Positions 33,431 to 42,875 of a stretch of 64,000 nucleotides of DNA are shown piece by piece (positions within the stretch are counted from its first letter, which is position 1; each line of letters opens with the position of its first letter). Made by a program: the position numbers and the translations under genes. Source of the DNA: Aphidius gifuensis (Eukaryota; Arthropoda; Insecta; Hymenoptera; Braconidae). The stretch lies in the NCBI RefSeq assembly GCF_014905175.1, contig NC_057793.1, positions 16,554,173 to 16,618,172 on the forward strand. Direction: 5' to 3'. The notes beneath the pieces were generated by a model. That model made no database searches. It had not been told where the DNA came from and saw only the letters and a list, made by a program, of their open reading frames with translations.

Positions 33431-34641
33431 CTTTAAATCAAGAAAATTGTACTCATAATGAATCAGAACGAGCACTTATTGGTACTTGGGTATCTGAAGA
33501 GTTGAAAGTAGCGGTTGAGAAAGGGTATAAAATTTTACAAATAAAAGAAATATGGCATTGGGATAAAACAACTCAATATGACCCGAAAACTAGAACTGGG
33601 GGTCTATTTACAGGTTATATAAATAAATTTTTAAAAATAAAACAAGAAGCTAGCGGTTGGCCTGTAGAGTGCGTTGATGACGCATCAAAACAAGCATACA
33701 TAGATAACTATAGTAAAGTAGAGGGAATTGATTTAGATCCTACGAAAATTGAAAAAAATCCTGGTTTACGTCAAGTTAGTAAAAATAACTTGAATTCGCT
33801 TTGGGGTAGACTAGCTATGGATAATATTTCGGATATGTACAGTATTATTCAAAATATTCAAGATTTTAATAAAATTATTGAAAATGCCAATATTAAAGTT
33901 TCTTGCATAACTATTATCGATGATGATACACTATTTGTCAATTGGAAATATGTTGAAAGTTGTGATAGAACTGATAGCTCAACTAATCCAGTTCTAGGCG
34001 CATTCACGACTGCGCATGCGCGCTTAGAATTATACAAATATCTTGATAAAGTTCAGTCACGAGTATTGTATGTTGATACTGACTCTATAGTTTTTATTTC
34101 TGAGAATGAAAATGATAAACTGCCATTAGGTAATTATTTAGGTGATCTCACTGATGAGCTTGATGGTGGTTACATAAAAACTTTTATTTCTGGGGGCCCT
34201 AAATTTTATAGTTATATTGCTGAAAAACCTGATGGTACAATAAGTAAAGTATGTAAATTAAAAGGTGTGCGCCTTGACGTTAATGCTCAAAAATTAGTCA
34301 ATTATGATAGTATTAAGACTTTAACTGATGGTGAAAACGACAAAATTATTGTAACTTGTGACTCAATACGTAGAACTAAAGAACATGATGTACATACAAT
34401 ATCAGAATCGAAAATTGTACGTGTTACCGGACCGAAACGGAAATTTACGGCTAACATGAATAATACATTACCGTATGGTTATAATACTATGTATAATAGC
34501 GGTAAAAAAAGACATGGGGGCTTAACTACTGAGTATAATACTAGCCTGTATAATACCAGTAAAAAAAGACCTAGGGACTTAACGACTGAGTATAATACAT
34601 GTAATAATACTGTAAATAAACGTGCTAAATATGTTATATGA
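33421..34641 (+). pseudogene. polB: DNA polymerase B, C-terminal palm and thumb part
   Basis: Overlaps the previous fragment by 10 bases. It carries the conserved ALIGTWVSEELKVAVE region, motif B (NNLNSLWGRLA), and motif C with the catalytic YVDTDSIVF at about 34069-34095. The tail (34440-34641) is a run of imperfect repeats of the type YNT..KKRxxxLTTEY, followed by a basic end. The catalytic residues survive, but the polymerase is split over three frames, so the product would be inactive unless frameshifting or assembly error is involved. Confidence 0.85.
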
Positions 34642-34718
34642 ATAAATCTTGAATAAAATGAACTTGTTTAACGTTTTATTGAATATACACCCACACCAAA
34701 TTTTTTTCAGTTATCATC

Positions 34719-35402
34719 ATGGCTTGGCAAATGACACATCCATTTAAAATTATTATTTCAGGACCGTCAGGGGCTGGTAAAAGTGTTTGGACTAAACGTT
34801 TCTTAAAAGAATTATCGGGATTATGTGATACTGAATTTGACCGTATTATTCTATATTACGCCGAATGGCAACCTGTGTATACTGAATATAAAAATGTTGA
34901 ATTTCAAGAAGGGTTACCAGACATGAAAGATTTTAATGATATTAAAAAAAAAAAGTTAATCATAATGGATGATTTAATGCGTGAAAGTAGTAGTGGTTCA
35001 TCTGTATTAGATATATTTACCAAGGGTTCACATCACCGTAATTTAAGTGTATTATTATTATCTCAAAATTTATTCCATGGGGGAAAATTTTATAGGGAAA
35101 TTTCTTTGAATACCAATTATATTGTTGTTTTCAAAAATCCTCGTGACAAAGCTCAAATTTCTCATCTTGCTAGACAAATATCCCCATTGAATACAAAATT
35201 TATTCAAGAAGCTTATTTAGATGCTACATCAGCGCCACATGGTTACTTATTAATTGATTTGAATCAGTCAACACCTGAAAACATTCGTATTAGAACATGT
35301 ATTTTTCCTAGTGACCCTGTCAATTATGTGTATGTCCCAAAACAAGTACGTGATATAAATAATAGTGATCCATCTTTAAATTTACCAGTTGTACATCTAT
35401 AA
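34719..35402 (+). CDS. Packaging ATPase (FtsK/HerA type)
   Basis: 227 aa, intact. It would power DNA packaging into the capsid, as in Polintons and adintoviruses. Walker A is GPSGAGKS (residues 15-22). Walker B is KKLIIMDDLM (78-87), with two acidic residues. A sensor-type LLLSQNLF follows. The start at 34719 lies in TCATCATGG. The stop overlaps the next gene's ATG, since 35402 is both the last base of TAA and the A of ATG, suggesting tight coupling or a shared transcript. Length and motif order are normal for the family. Confidence 0.9.
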   Translation: MAWQMTHPFKIIISGPSGAGKSVWTKRFLKELSGLCDTEFDRIILYYAEWQPVYTEYKNVEFQEGLPDMKDFNDIKKKKLIIMDDLMRESSSGSSVLDIFTKGSHHRNLSVLLLSQNLFHGGKFYREISLNTNYIVVFKNPRDKAQISHLARQISPLNTKFIQEAYLDATSAPHGYLLIDLNQSTPENIRIRTCIFPSDPVNYVYVPKQVRDINNSDPSLNLPVVHL

Positions 35403-35746
35403 TGTCTGACAACACACCAAAGCGGGTGCCTTTGAGAATACCATTTGATCGGAAAAATACAATATTATTAACATCACTTGTTCATGCTAATCCAAAACAG
35501 CGTCGAGCAATACTTCAACACAGTGATTCTAAATTTATTCATTGTATTTGTGAAATCATTTTGAATTATTTGAAAGGGGTTTTACCAATAAAAGATAAGC
35601 TAAAAAAATATAAGAAAATTTTGAGACAATTAATTTCAAAAATAAGTTGGGCATCTAAAAAGAAAATTATCATAAAGCATTGTATTGGTATTTTAGCCTT
35701 ATTAATTACGCCTATAATAAATCTTTTATTTAAAAATTTGGCGTAA
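35402..35746 (+). CDS. Small basic protein with hydrophobic C-terminus
   Basis: 114 aa. Residues 28-41 (HANPKQRRAILQHS) and a Lys-rich middle are followed by a hydrophobic tail IGILALLITPIINLLF. Short proteins of this design sit next to the ATPase in many Polintons and adintoviruses; membrane-active or virion-core roles have been suggested for them, but none is shown here. The start overlaps the ATPase stop by one base; the next gene follows after 3 bases. Confidence 0.7.
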   Translation: MSDNTPKRVPLRIPFDRKNTILLTSLVHANPKQRRAILQHSDSKFIHCICEIILNYLKGVLPIKDKLKKYKKILRQLISKISWASKKKIIIKHCIGILALLITPIINLLFKNLA

Positions 35747-35749
35747 AAT

Positions 35750-36499
35750 ATGGAGCATACACGTAAGATGGCCCTCGTACCTCACGATTCTATAAATAAA
35801 CTCAAGTCGCTTGAAAATGAAAATCATGCATTAACAAGTATCCAAACACCGGGGGATCCAACATCACGGCTTGATAAAGAACTTACAAAAATTTTAAATT
35901 CTTCTAAAAATGATGCTGAAAAATGGAGTGAATATCGTGAGTTATTTAGGCGATTTTTATTTTTTAATAGTGATGGTGACAGACCACATACAAAATTAAC
36001 ATATAAAGATATCGATGATACTACAGAGGATTCATCGTACCCTGTCGAGAATATAATAAAAAGTGTTCCTCCGCGATATCAGCAAAAAGCTAAGGCATTA
36101 ATTGATCATATTAACACTGCGGATATAGATAAGCGTTTCAAATGGGATAAATCTGGACACATAAGTATAAACAACAATAAAATACCCAATACAAATATTG
36201 TTGATTTATTGAATGATGCTTTACGTTATCGTAAAAGTCATAATGCTGTTGGTCAAGAAGAATTTGCAAAGTTTCTCCGTGGTATAAATACTCCACGTAA
36301 TTTTGTAGGTAATGACAATTTCTGGAAGTCACCTATCATTTCAGAAGATGAAGATGATGAAGAGACAATATTGTTTTCAACGCCATTAGCCGACCGCCCA
36401 AATCACAGAGTTAGTAAAAGACTTGAGCCGCAATTTCCGGATGGTGAGCAACCAACTACTAGTGGTGAACCTGAAGTATCATGGCAAAGACAGATATAA
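35750..36499 (+). CDS. Conserved Polinton protein of unknown function
   Basis: 249 aa, mostly charged. It begins MEHTRKMALVPHD, has a Leu/Asp-rich helical segment (LDKELTKILNSSKNDAEKW), a central KSVPPRYQQKAKALIDHI stretch, and NTNIVDLLNDALRYRKS. The C-terminus is acidic and disordered. Proteins with this layout occur between the packaging and capsid genes of many insect Polintons, and the role is not known to me. The last 19 bases overlap the integrase start. Confidence 0.65.
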   Translation: MEHTRKMALVPHDSINKLKSLENENHALTSIQTPGDPTSRLDKELTKILNSSKNDAEKWSEYRELFRRFLFFNSDGDRPHTKLTYKDIDDTTEDSSYPVENIIKSVPPRYQQKAKALIDHINTADIDKRFKWDKSGHISINNNKIPNTNIVDLLNDALRYRKSHNAVGQEEFAKFLRGINTPRNFVGNDNFWKSPIISEDEDDEETILFSTPLADRPNHRVSKRLEPQFPDGEQPTTSGEPEVSWQRQI

Positions 36500-37584
36500 A
36501 GAAAAATATAAAAAATAATACACCCATTGCAAATATTTATTATGATTTATCAAATCCTGTTGCTTATACTGGTGCACGTAATATTGTAGCAAAATATCCA
36601 GATTTAAGCGATAAAATAAAAGAGTATTTAAATTCACAAGACGCGTATACATTACACAAACCTGTCAAACGTAAATTTCCGCGTTTACATTATAATGTAT
36701 CAGGCATCGATTCTGTTTGGGAAGCTGATTTAGCAGATTTGCAAAGTATAAAATCAGAAAATAATGGTATAACTTTTTTACTTGTTGTTATTGATGTATT
36801 TAGTAAATTTTTATGGATTGAACCATTAAAAAATAAAACCGGTCCTGAAGTATGTTCAGGATTTGAACGTATATTTAAAAAGAGCAATGGTCGTATGCCT
36901 GTTTTTTTACAGACCGATTCTGGAAGTGAGTTTAAAAACAAAATTATCCAAAAGATGTTAAGCGATGCTAATATTTATTTTCGAGTGGCAAGAAATCCTG
37001 ACATAAAAGCATCAATTGTAGAACGCGTAATACGTACAATAAAAGAACGTATTTGGCGTTATTTTACACATAAAAGAACACATAAATATATAGATATATT
37101 ACAACAAATTGTCGATGGGTACAATAATTCTATTCATACATCGATTAAAATGACACCAGCTGCAGTGACGATAAATAATTTAGAAATCGTTAGAAAAAAT
37201 ATAGAAAGTCGTTATGATGATGAAAAAATAGTTGATCGATTTAAATATAAAGTAAATGACCGTGTGCGCATCAGTACAGCGAAAGGTGAATTCCAGAAAG
37301 GATATACCCCTTCATGGTCTCAGGAAATATTTAAAATAACGAAAGCTACATCACGTCAAGGCAAACCAATTTATGAGTTAGCCGATTTAGCTGGTGAAGT
37401 TATTGATGGTATGTTTTATGAGGTTGAATTGTCTCCAGTCAACAAAAACATTGAAGAAAGTGTATTTAAAATCGAAAAAATTCTGAAAACACGTGGTAAA
37501 GGCAAGCGAAAAGAATATTTTGTACACTGGCTGGATTGGCCATCGAAATTTGATAGCTGGATTCCTGCAAGTAATCTACAATGA
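36481..37584 (+). CDS. Integrase (retrovirus-type DDE) with C-terminal chromodomain
   Basis: 367 aa, intact. It would insert the element and make the 6-bp duplication seen at its ends. The catalytic triad is D83 (EADLADL), D146 (QTDSGSEF) and E181 (SIVERVIRT), with the DD35E spacing of retroviral integrases. An SH3-like segment follows (about 255-300). A chromodomain (about 325-365, EKILKTRGKGKRKEYFVHW) may direct insertion to marked chromatin, as in chromoviruses. The N-terminal zinc finger is not obvious. It overlaps the upstream gene by 19 bases and the downstream ATG by 4 (ATGA). Confidence 0.9.
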   Translation: MAKTDIKKNIKNNTPIANIYYDLSNPVAYTGARNIVAKYPDLSDKIKEYLNSQDAYTLHKPVKRKFPRLHYNVSGIDSVWEADLADLQSIKSENNGITFLLVVIDVFSKFLWIEPLKNKTGPEVCSGFERIFKKSNGRMPVFLQTDSGSEFKNKIIQKMLSDANIYFRVARNPDIKASIVERVIRTIKERIWRYFTHKRTHKYIDILQQIVDGYNNSIHTSIKMTPAAVTINNLEIVRKNIESRYDDEKIVDRFKYKVNDRVRISTAKGEFQKGYTPSWSQEIFKITKATSRQGKPIYELADLAGEVIDGMFYEVELSPVNKNIEESVFKIEKILKTRGKGKRKEYFVHWLDWPSKFDSWIPASNLQ

Positions 37585-38352
37585 ATAATGACAGAAATTT
37601 TTACCTCACACTTGTTAGTAACAAAAGTACTGAATTTTATCCTAATAATAATGCATCAGAATTTAGTATACAACTACCACGTGAAATCAATTTGGAGGGC
37701 GAGTGGGTTGTTGGTCTCTGTGATATAAATATACCTATCGGTTTTTTACATGTCTACCCTCAAGAAGGTTGTATAGGTGTTGATGTAACACAGTCGGGGG
37801 GTATTACGATATTTTTACCTCATGGCGTTTATCAAAATACTGAGGCAATAATTAATGCCTTGAATGGAGATAAAATACTGAATCAACATTTTGAATTCAA
37901 ATTTAATTCCCAAACACGCTTTACCAGTATAAAAATTTGTGGTGAAACCTGTGCTTCACATTCAATAACACTAACAAAAATTGTCAGATATTCTAGGCTT
38001 TAATTACATAGAGTGTGGATTATTATTTTCCAAAAAAATTGTTATACGTCTTAGTGAAAAACCAGCCAGTTTGTTGAGAGCATTGCCAAACTTATTGTAT
38101 GTTTATTGTGATATTTGTTCACCATATATTATAAGTGATAAAAATAAACAAATTTTAAGAATTGTACCTTTTGATAGTAATGAATATAAGTATGGTGGGA
38201 ATTATAATGTGAATTTCCAGCCTTATTATTTACCAGTAATTCAACAGACTTTTCAAACAATATCATGTATTATAAAAGATTCTAATGACCACATAGTCTT
38301 ATTTGGGGATGACCCTTTGACCATGACGGTTCATTTTCAAAAAATTGATTAA
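37581..38352 (+). pseudogene. Minor capsid (penton-like) protein, split by a frameshift
   Basis: Two adjacent frames, 37581-38003 and about 37979-38352, each carry half of a protein with repeated beta-strand patterns. The first begins MNNDRNFYLTLVSNKSTEFY and the second includes LLFSKKIVIRLSE and VYCDICSPYII. Polinton minor capsid proteins are single-jelly-roll proteins of about this combined length (~255 aa) forming the fivefold vertices. The second frame has no ATG at its start, and a short A run (37975-37979) lies at the switch. So this is one gene with a one-base frame change rather than two genes. Confidence 0.7.
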
Positions 38353-38354
38353 TT

Positions 38355-38939
38355 ATGTCAATGTATTTAAAGTATTATGACAATCAAGTCGGTGGTGGTG
38401 TAACAACTCATCAACGTCAATACATTACTTATAATCAGCGAGGAAACGGTGTTGGAGGTTTTCTCAAGGGATTGTATAGAACAGTATATCCTATATTACA
38501 AAGAGTAGCCAAACCTGTTGGTGAAGAGTTGTGGCAGGCTGGAGTTAGTGTATTGGATGATGTACTAACCCATAAATCTGATTTTAAAAAATCATTAGAG
38601 ACACGATTAAAAGAATCTGGTCACCGACTCAAACGTAAAGCAGTAGATAATTTAGAAACATTGTGGAATAACCGTGGAGGTGGTAGCAGTAGTCATAAGA
38701 AAAAGCGCCGTCGACAAAATATTCAAAAAGGCTCTGGTATTAATAAACAAAAGGGTGTGATGAAGAAAAAACGTAATCAGAAAGGTAGTGGTCGTCCACG
38801 CGTCAAGAAGCAAAAATCTCGTTCTAGAGTCCAGAAAGGTGGTGGTAAAAAAAAGAGGAAAAATATAAAGAAAAATAATAAAAGAAAAAGATCAATAAAA
38901 AAGAAAAATAAACGTAACGTGTACGATATTTTTTCTTAA
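38355..38939 (+). CDS. Basic core/virion protein
   Basis: 194 aa, intact. The N-terminus has a Gly patch (NQVGGGVTTHQ) and an amphipathic stretch (FLKGLYRTVYPILQRVAKPV). The second half is extremely Lys/Arg-rich, with spaced QKGSG/QKGGG motifs. The charge and Gly signals resemble the DNA-condensing core and membrane-active proteins of adenovirus-like particles, so a role in packing the genome is inferred. It sits between the two capsid genes. The Lys-rich tail could also act as nuclear localisation signal. Confidence 0.7.
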   Translation: MSMYLKYYDNQVGGGVTTHQRQYITYNQRGNGVGGFLKGLYRTVYPILQRVAKPVGEELWQAGVSVLDDVLTHKSDFKKSLETRLKESGHRLKRKAVDNLETLWNNRGGGSSSHKKKRRRQNIQKGSGINKQKGVMKKKRNQKGSGRPRVKKQKSRSRVQKGGGKKKRKNIKKNNKRKRSIKKKNKRNVYDIFS

Positions 38940-38945
38940 ATAACC

Positions 38946-39725
38946 ATGTCTTTTTTACATAATAATTCGTGTGAGTGTACAAAGTCGGAGCTTGACTTAT
39001 TTACAATACCTCCAACACAAACAACGATCGAAGACACACTCCACAGTCTCTTTCAAAAAGTTGATGTATTATTCAATCAAAAATTAGTATCAGCTTCAAA
39101 TAGCACATATCCTTACAGAGCATACATTGAAACAATTCTTAATTATGGATATGATGCAACAAATAGTCATCTTCAACTAGCGTTATGGTATCCTGACACT
39201 CCTGGACGTATGAATACAAATAGTGTTGTTGCTGCAGATGCAAAAAATGAAGGCTTAGTTGCCAGATGTGTTCATACAAATGCCGGAAAACAATTTGAGA
39301 TGATTGGGCATTTACATGTTGATGTATTTAACCAGGAAAAATTTTTATTGAACGGGATTGAAATGAAAATTAATCTCACACGGTCAAAACAAGAATTTTG
39401 TTTAATGGATGCCTCAAACGACAAGGATTATAAAATACAAATATTAGAAGCGTCATTGATTGTACGCCGAGTCGAGCTAAATCCTCATATTATGATTGCT
39501 CATGCAAAAGCCTTAGCGAAAACGACAGCTAAATATCCCCTTACTAGAGTGGAGGTCAAGAGTTTTTTACTCACCGCAGGAATCCTTGGAAATTGTCTCG
39601 ACAATATTATTATTGGTACTTTGCCTAAGCGAGTTGTTATTGGATTTGTTGATAACCGGGGCTTCAATGGTAATAGGCTCTATAATCCATTCTTCTTCCA
39701 ACACTTTAATATAAATTTTCCTTAG
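38946..39725 (+). pseudogene. Major capsid protein, N-terminal part only
   Basis: 259 aa starting MSFLHNNSCECTKSELDLF, the characteristic opening of Polinton double-jelly-roll major capsid proteins. It continues with an ALWYPDTPGRMN loop and IVRRVELNP. Family members are about twice as long; here the frame ends at TAG 39723-39725 just after NPFFFQHFNINF, in the middle of the second jelly roll. The frame beyond the stop then codes for the end of a different protein, the protease. A deletion therefore removed the rest of the capsid gene together with most of the protease gene. Particles could not form from this copy alone. Confidence 0.8.
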
Positions 39726-40004
39726 AACACTGTCTGTTACGAGTATAATAATAAAAGGCTTCAAGATTTTTCGTCTAATGTGTGTGGTTGCTATTGCATT
39801 GTTGCTCTACATTGGTTTTCCAATGGCGGAAATCTTTCGAGTTTCCAACGCCTGTTTGGCGACGATACTAAACTCAACGACAATACTATAATGACAATGT
39901 ATAAAAAACTGATTCAAAAAAAAAATATATTTAAAAATAAGCGTTTCCATTTTCTCCGAGGTAGTGGTGCAACTGTACAACATTCTTATTGTAAATTTCG
40001 TTGA
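39726..40004 (+). pseudogene. Adenain-type cysteine protease, C-terminal remnant
   Basis: In the same frame as the capsid fragment, after its stop. It carries LQDFSSNVCGCYCIVALHW (39756-39812): the Gln and the Cys of the C5 protease active site. The downstream part has FGDDTKLND and a basic tail. The upstream His and acidic catalytic residues are absent, so no protease is made. Intact versions cleave capsid and core precursors during maturation. Confidence 0.65.
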
Positions 40005-40081
40005 ATAAATAAATAAATAAATAAAATAAATAAAATTGTTTTTTGTTTGAATTATTCCCTCTCCTTAATTTTTAAAAAATA

Positions 40082-40090
40082 TATATAAAG
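40082..40090 (+). promoter_or_regulatory. Possible TATA box of the IAP gene
   Basis: TATATAAAG lies 33 bases before the ATG at 40123, with an initiator-like TTAGTT about 28 bases downstream (about 40110). The short leader would suit a separate transcript for this gene. A repeated AATAAATAAATA tract at 40001-40036 could end the preceding transcript. Confidence 0.4.
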
Positions 40091-40122
40091 AGAATTTTAA
40101 AATTGATGTTTAGTTTAAAAAA

Positions 40123-41187
40123 ATGGCTTCATCAACAAGCATGGTGATGGCAGAACACATCGAAAAACGTACTTGGTTTGAACGTGGTGAAAGATTATTG
40201 TATCGTGTAGAATCCAATCGCCGTGAAAGTTTTGAAACATGGCCGTTAGCTCATCTTTTAGATATTTTTGAATTGGCTTCTGCTGGATTCTATTATACCG
40301 GAGTTGGTAACTTTGTATGTTGTTTTGAATGTGGAGTTAAAATTAACGATTGGACTTTGGGTGATAATCCTTGGCTTGAACATCATCGAAACAAACCAAG
40401 CTGTAGATTTGTACGCCGAATACCATGTGGAAATGTCCCTGTGGGCATCCACCCTGACACCGTGGCTGTACCTACTTTCTACCCTTATCGGAAAAATATT
40501 TCTCCTGTAATTTCACCGTCATTCCGTTATTCATATTATTCAGCGGCGGTATCAAGACTTGAACATCGAGAATTTTTAAGTCTTTTTGATTATGTACCAC
40601 CACCGTACCCTGATCCACACCCTGAGATTGATGTTAAAACTGCCAAGGTTCGACAATACTTGACTTATGACGTACGCCTGAAATCATATGGATATTGGCC
40701 TAGGCACATGAGCCAGACAAAAGAAAAGCTAGCTGAGGCCGGATTTTTCTACACTGGTATTGGTGACTACGTTCAGTGTTATCACTGTGGTAATGGTATA
40801 AAAGATTGGCTCCCAAATGAAGATCCATGGGAAGAACATGCACGTTATTTTAAAGAATGTTATTTTGTACGTGTTATCAAAGGACAAGAATTTATTGATC
40901 ATTTTAAAATACCTCAAACCGATGATCAACCATCAGACGATGAGGAAGCAGAAAGTTTGACAATCGAATCGAACTCAATAGTCATTATGAGAAATATACC
41001 TACGGATTACCACAGTATAGATGAAGATATTGAATTCAAATGTAAAATTTGTTTTGAAAAAAATTTAGGTATATTATTTTTACCATGTAGACATTTTGTT
41101 TCTTGTGGAAATTGTTCAACTGATTTAAAAAAATGTGTTATATGTAGAGCAGATATTGAAAAAGTTGTACGACCAATTATTTCATAA
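40123..41187 (+). CDS. Inhibitor of apoptosis protein: two BIR domains plus RING
   Basis: 354 aa, intact. BIR1 spans about 33-99 with the zinc ligands C-x2-C...H...C in CCFECG...WLEHHRNKPSC. BIR2 spans about 183-250 with CYHCGNGIKDWLPNEDPWEEH. The C-terminal RING (about 307-342) carries CKICFEKN, LPCRHFVSCGNC and CVICR. This layout is that of insect IAPs and of the IAPs captured by baculoviruses: BIRs bind caspases or IAP antagonists, and the RING is a ubiquitin ligase. It is intronless and has its own promoter-like sequence, so it was probably acquired from a host or another virus. It lies between the capsid block and the envelope-like gene. It is not part of the core Polinton set. Confidence 0.93.
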   Translation: MASSTSMVMAEHIEKRTWFERGERLLYRVESNRRESFETWPLAHLLDIFELASAGFYYTGVGNFVCCFECGVKINDWTLGDNPWLEHHRNKPSCRFVRRIPCGNVPVGIHPDTVAVPTFYPYRKNISPVISPSFRYSYYSAAVSRLEHREFLSLFDYVPPPYPDPHPEIDVKTAKVRQYLTYDVRLKSYGYWPRHMSQTKEKLAEAGFFYTGIGDYVQCYHCGNGIKDWLPNEDPWEEHARYFKECYFVRVIKGQEFIDHFKIPQTDDQPSDDEEAESLTIESNSIVIMRNIPTDYHSIDEDIEFKCKICFEKNLGILFLPCRHFVSCGNCSTDLKKCVICRADIEKVVRPIIS

Positions 41188-41312
41188 ATATAAAAATAAA
41201 AATAATTTTTTAAACAAATATAACCTGTCTTGTAAATTATTTTACCTATTCATATACCCATGTTGTAAATTAATCGACTTAGTCAATCACAAGCCGTGAT
41301 TCAGTCAATACC

Positions 41313-42875
41313 ATGGCGTTTACAGCATTTTTGATTTTTTCTGTAGTTGTGAAGATAATTGAATCGAGAATACAAACACCGGGTTTGTATTATGATCATA
41401 TCGAAAACGTGCGTCTAACGAGTAATAGTCTGCAACTTACAACGTATATCGATGTTGACGATCTTCTCAATTTTTTACCGAATATTTTACCTTTGCGTTA
41501 CTTTGATGCTGATTTGGGCGGGGGAGGTAATTATACTAAAGAAGACCCAGGATTGGCTGGTCTACATAAAATATGTCAAAAGTATGAAGCAGATAAAATT
41601 GTAGAAAATAATTGTGACTTTGTATCACGACGCCTTCCTTTTTTGGAGCAGCAACGAAAAAAAATCGCAATGTATACAGAACAAATTAATTCATTATTTC
41701 ATAAAGACGTTATAAAAACAAAACGTAATGAACCGATCTACCCTATCGTGGGTGCAATATCAAGCTCTTTATTTGGGATTCTGAATAAAGACGATGCCAA
41801 GATGATTAACGAAGAAATCAATAAATTAAAACGTGATAATAAAAAAACAATTTCTGTTTTAAATAATACAACCCATCTATTACAAACAGAGCTACATACA
41901 GTACAGACTCGATTAAAAAACAATGACGGACTTATCAATTATTTTCGTGCACAAATGGAAGAATTTAGTGTTGGATGGAAAAGCAAGGATACACTTTTAT
42001 GGAAAGTTCACTTTGAAACTATGGTAAACCTCGGTCGTACCTGGCTTCAGAATATAGAGCTGAGTTATGATGAATATATTAATTCCTTAGAACTCGTAAT
42101 TCAAATCGACTATTTTGCTAGACTCGGATTAATCCACCCTCGAATAATGTCTAGTAAGAAAATTGAAGATTCTTTGCGTCTTTTTTTACAAAATAATAAT
42201 AATCAGTATGTACTACCATTATCAATAAATGAAGCGGGTATTGATGGTCTGCGGAAAATTGCAAAAATATCTATTACCTACCATGAGAGACGAATTTTAC
42301 TGAGTATTATGATACCTCTACTATCACCAAAAATTTATTCAATATATGAAATCCATCCAGCACCGATAAAACAACATACTTTCCAATCACATATTGCGGC
42401 ATACATTAAACCTAAAAGTTCTTTGATTCTTATAGCCCAAGATAAAAGTGAATACAGTACCAACGTTAATATCCAGGCATGTCAATTTTCACCAGTCGTA
42501 CCAACATCTTTTGTACTCACTTTTTCTTTACAAGATACAAGAAATATAAATTCATGTGAAATTAATTTATTAATGACAAACAAACAAGATAATATGTTAG
42601 ATTGTGATATTCAATTTTATGAAAATCCTCAACCAAATTTTATTCAATTATATAATAAAAAATGGTTATATAGCATGGTTGAAAATACTGAGTTACGAGT
42701 TATTTGTGGTGATGACGTGAAAACCCGCAAACTAAATTATACAGGTATAATAACTGTCAATAGTGGATGTAGAGCCCGTATCGACTCTGTGACATTAGTC
42801 GGGGTTCCTGGCATATCCCAAAATAATGATAAAGTCCTCCATCCCTATATTGGTGGATATGATTTTTTAAATTGA
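41313..42875 (+). pseudogene. Envelope fusion protein, baculovirus-F/errantivirus-Env-like; stop before the membrane anchor
   Basis: 520 codons. It has a signal peptide (residues 1 to about 18, hydrophobic AFLIFSVVV), a furin-like KTKR (135-138) followed by a hydrophobic fusion-peptide-like segment PIVGAISSSLFGIL (144-157), then a heptad-repeat region to about 205. A large ectodomain follows with cysteines near its end (CDIQFYEN, RVICGDD, SGCRARID). This order is that of insect class I F-type envelope proteins. A TGA at 42873-42875 ends the frame, but the same frame remains open to 43106 and holds the stalk and membrane segment. Without it the product would be secreted rather than displayed. 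Identity with the F family is by pattern, not alignment. Confidence 0.7.
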
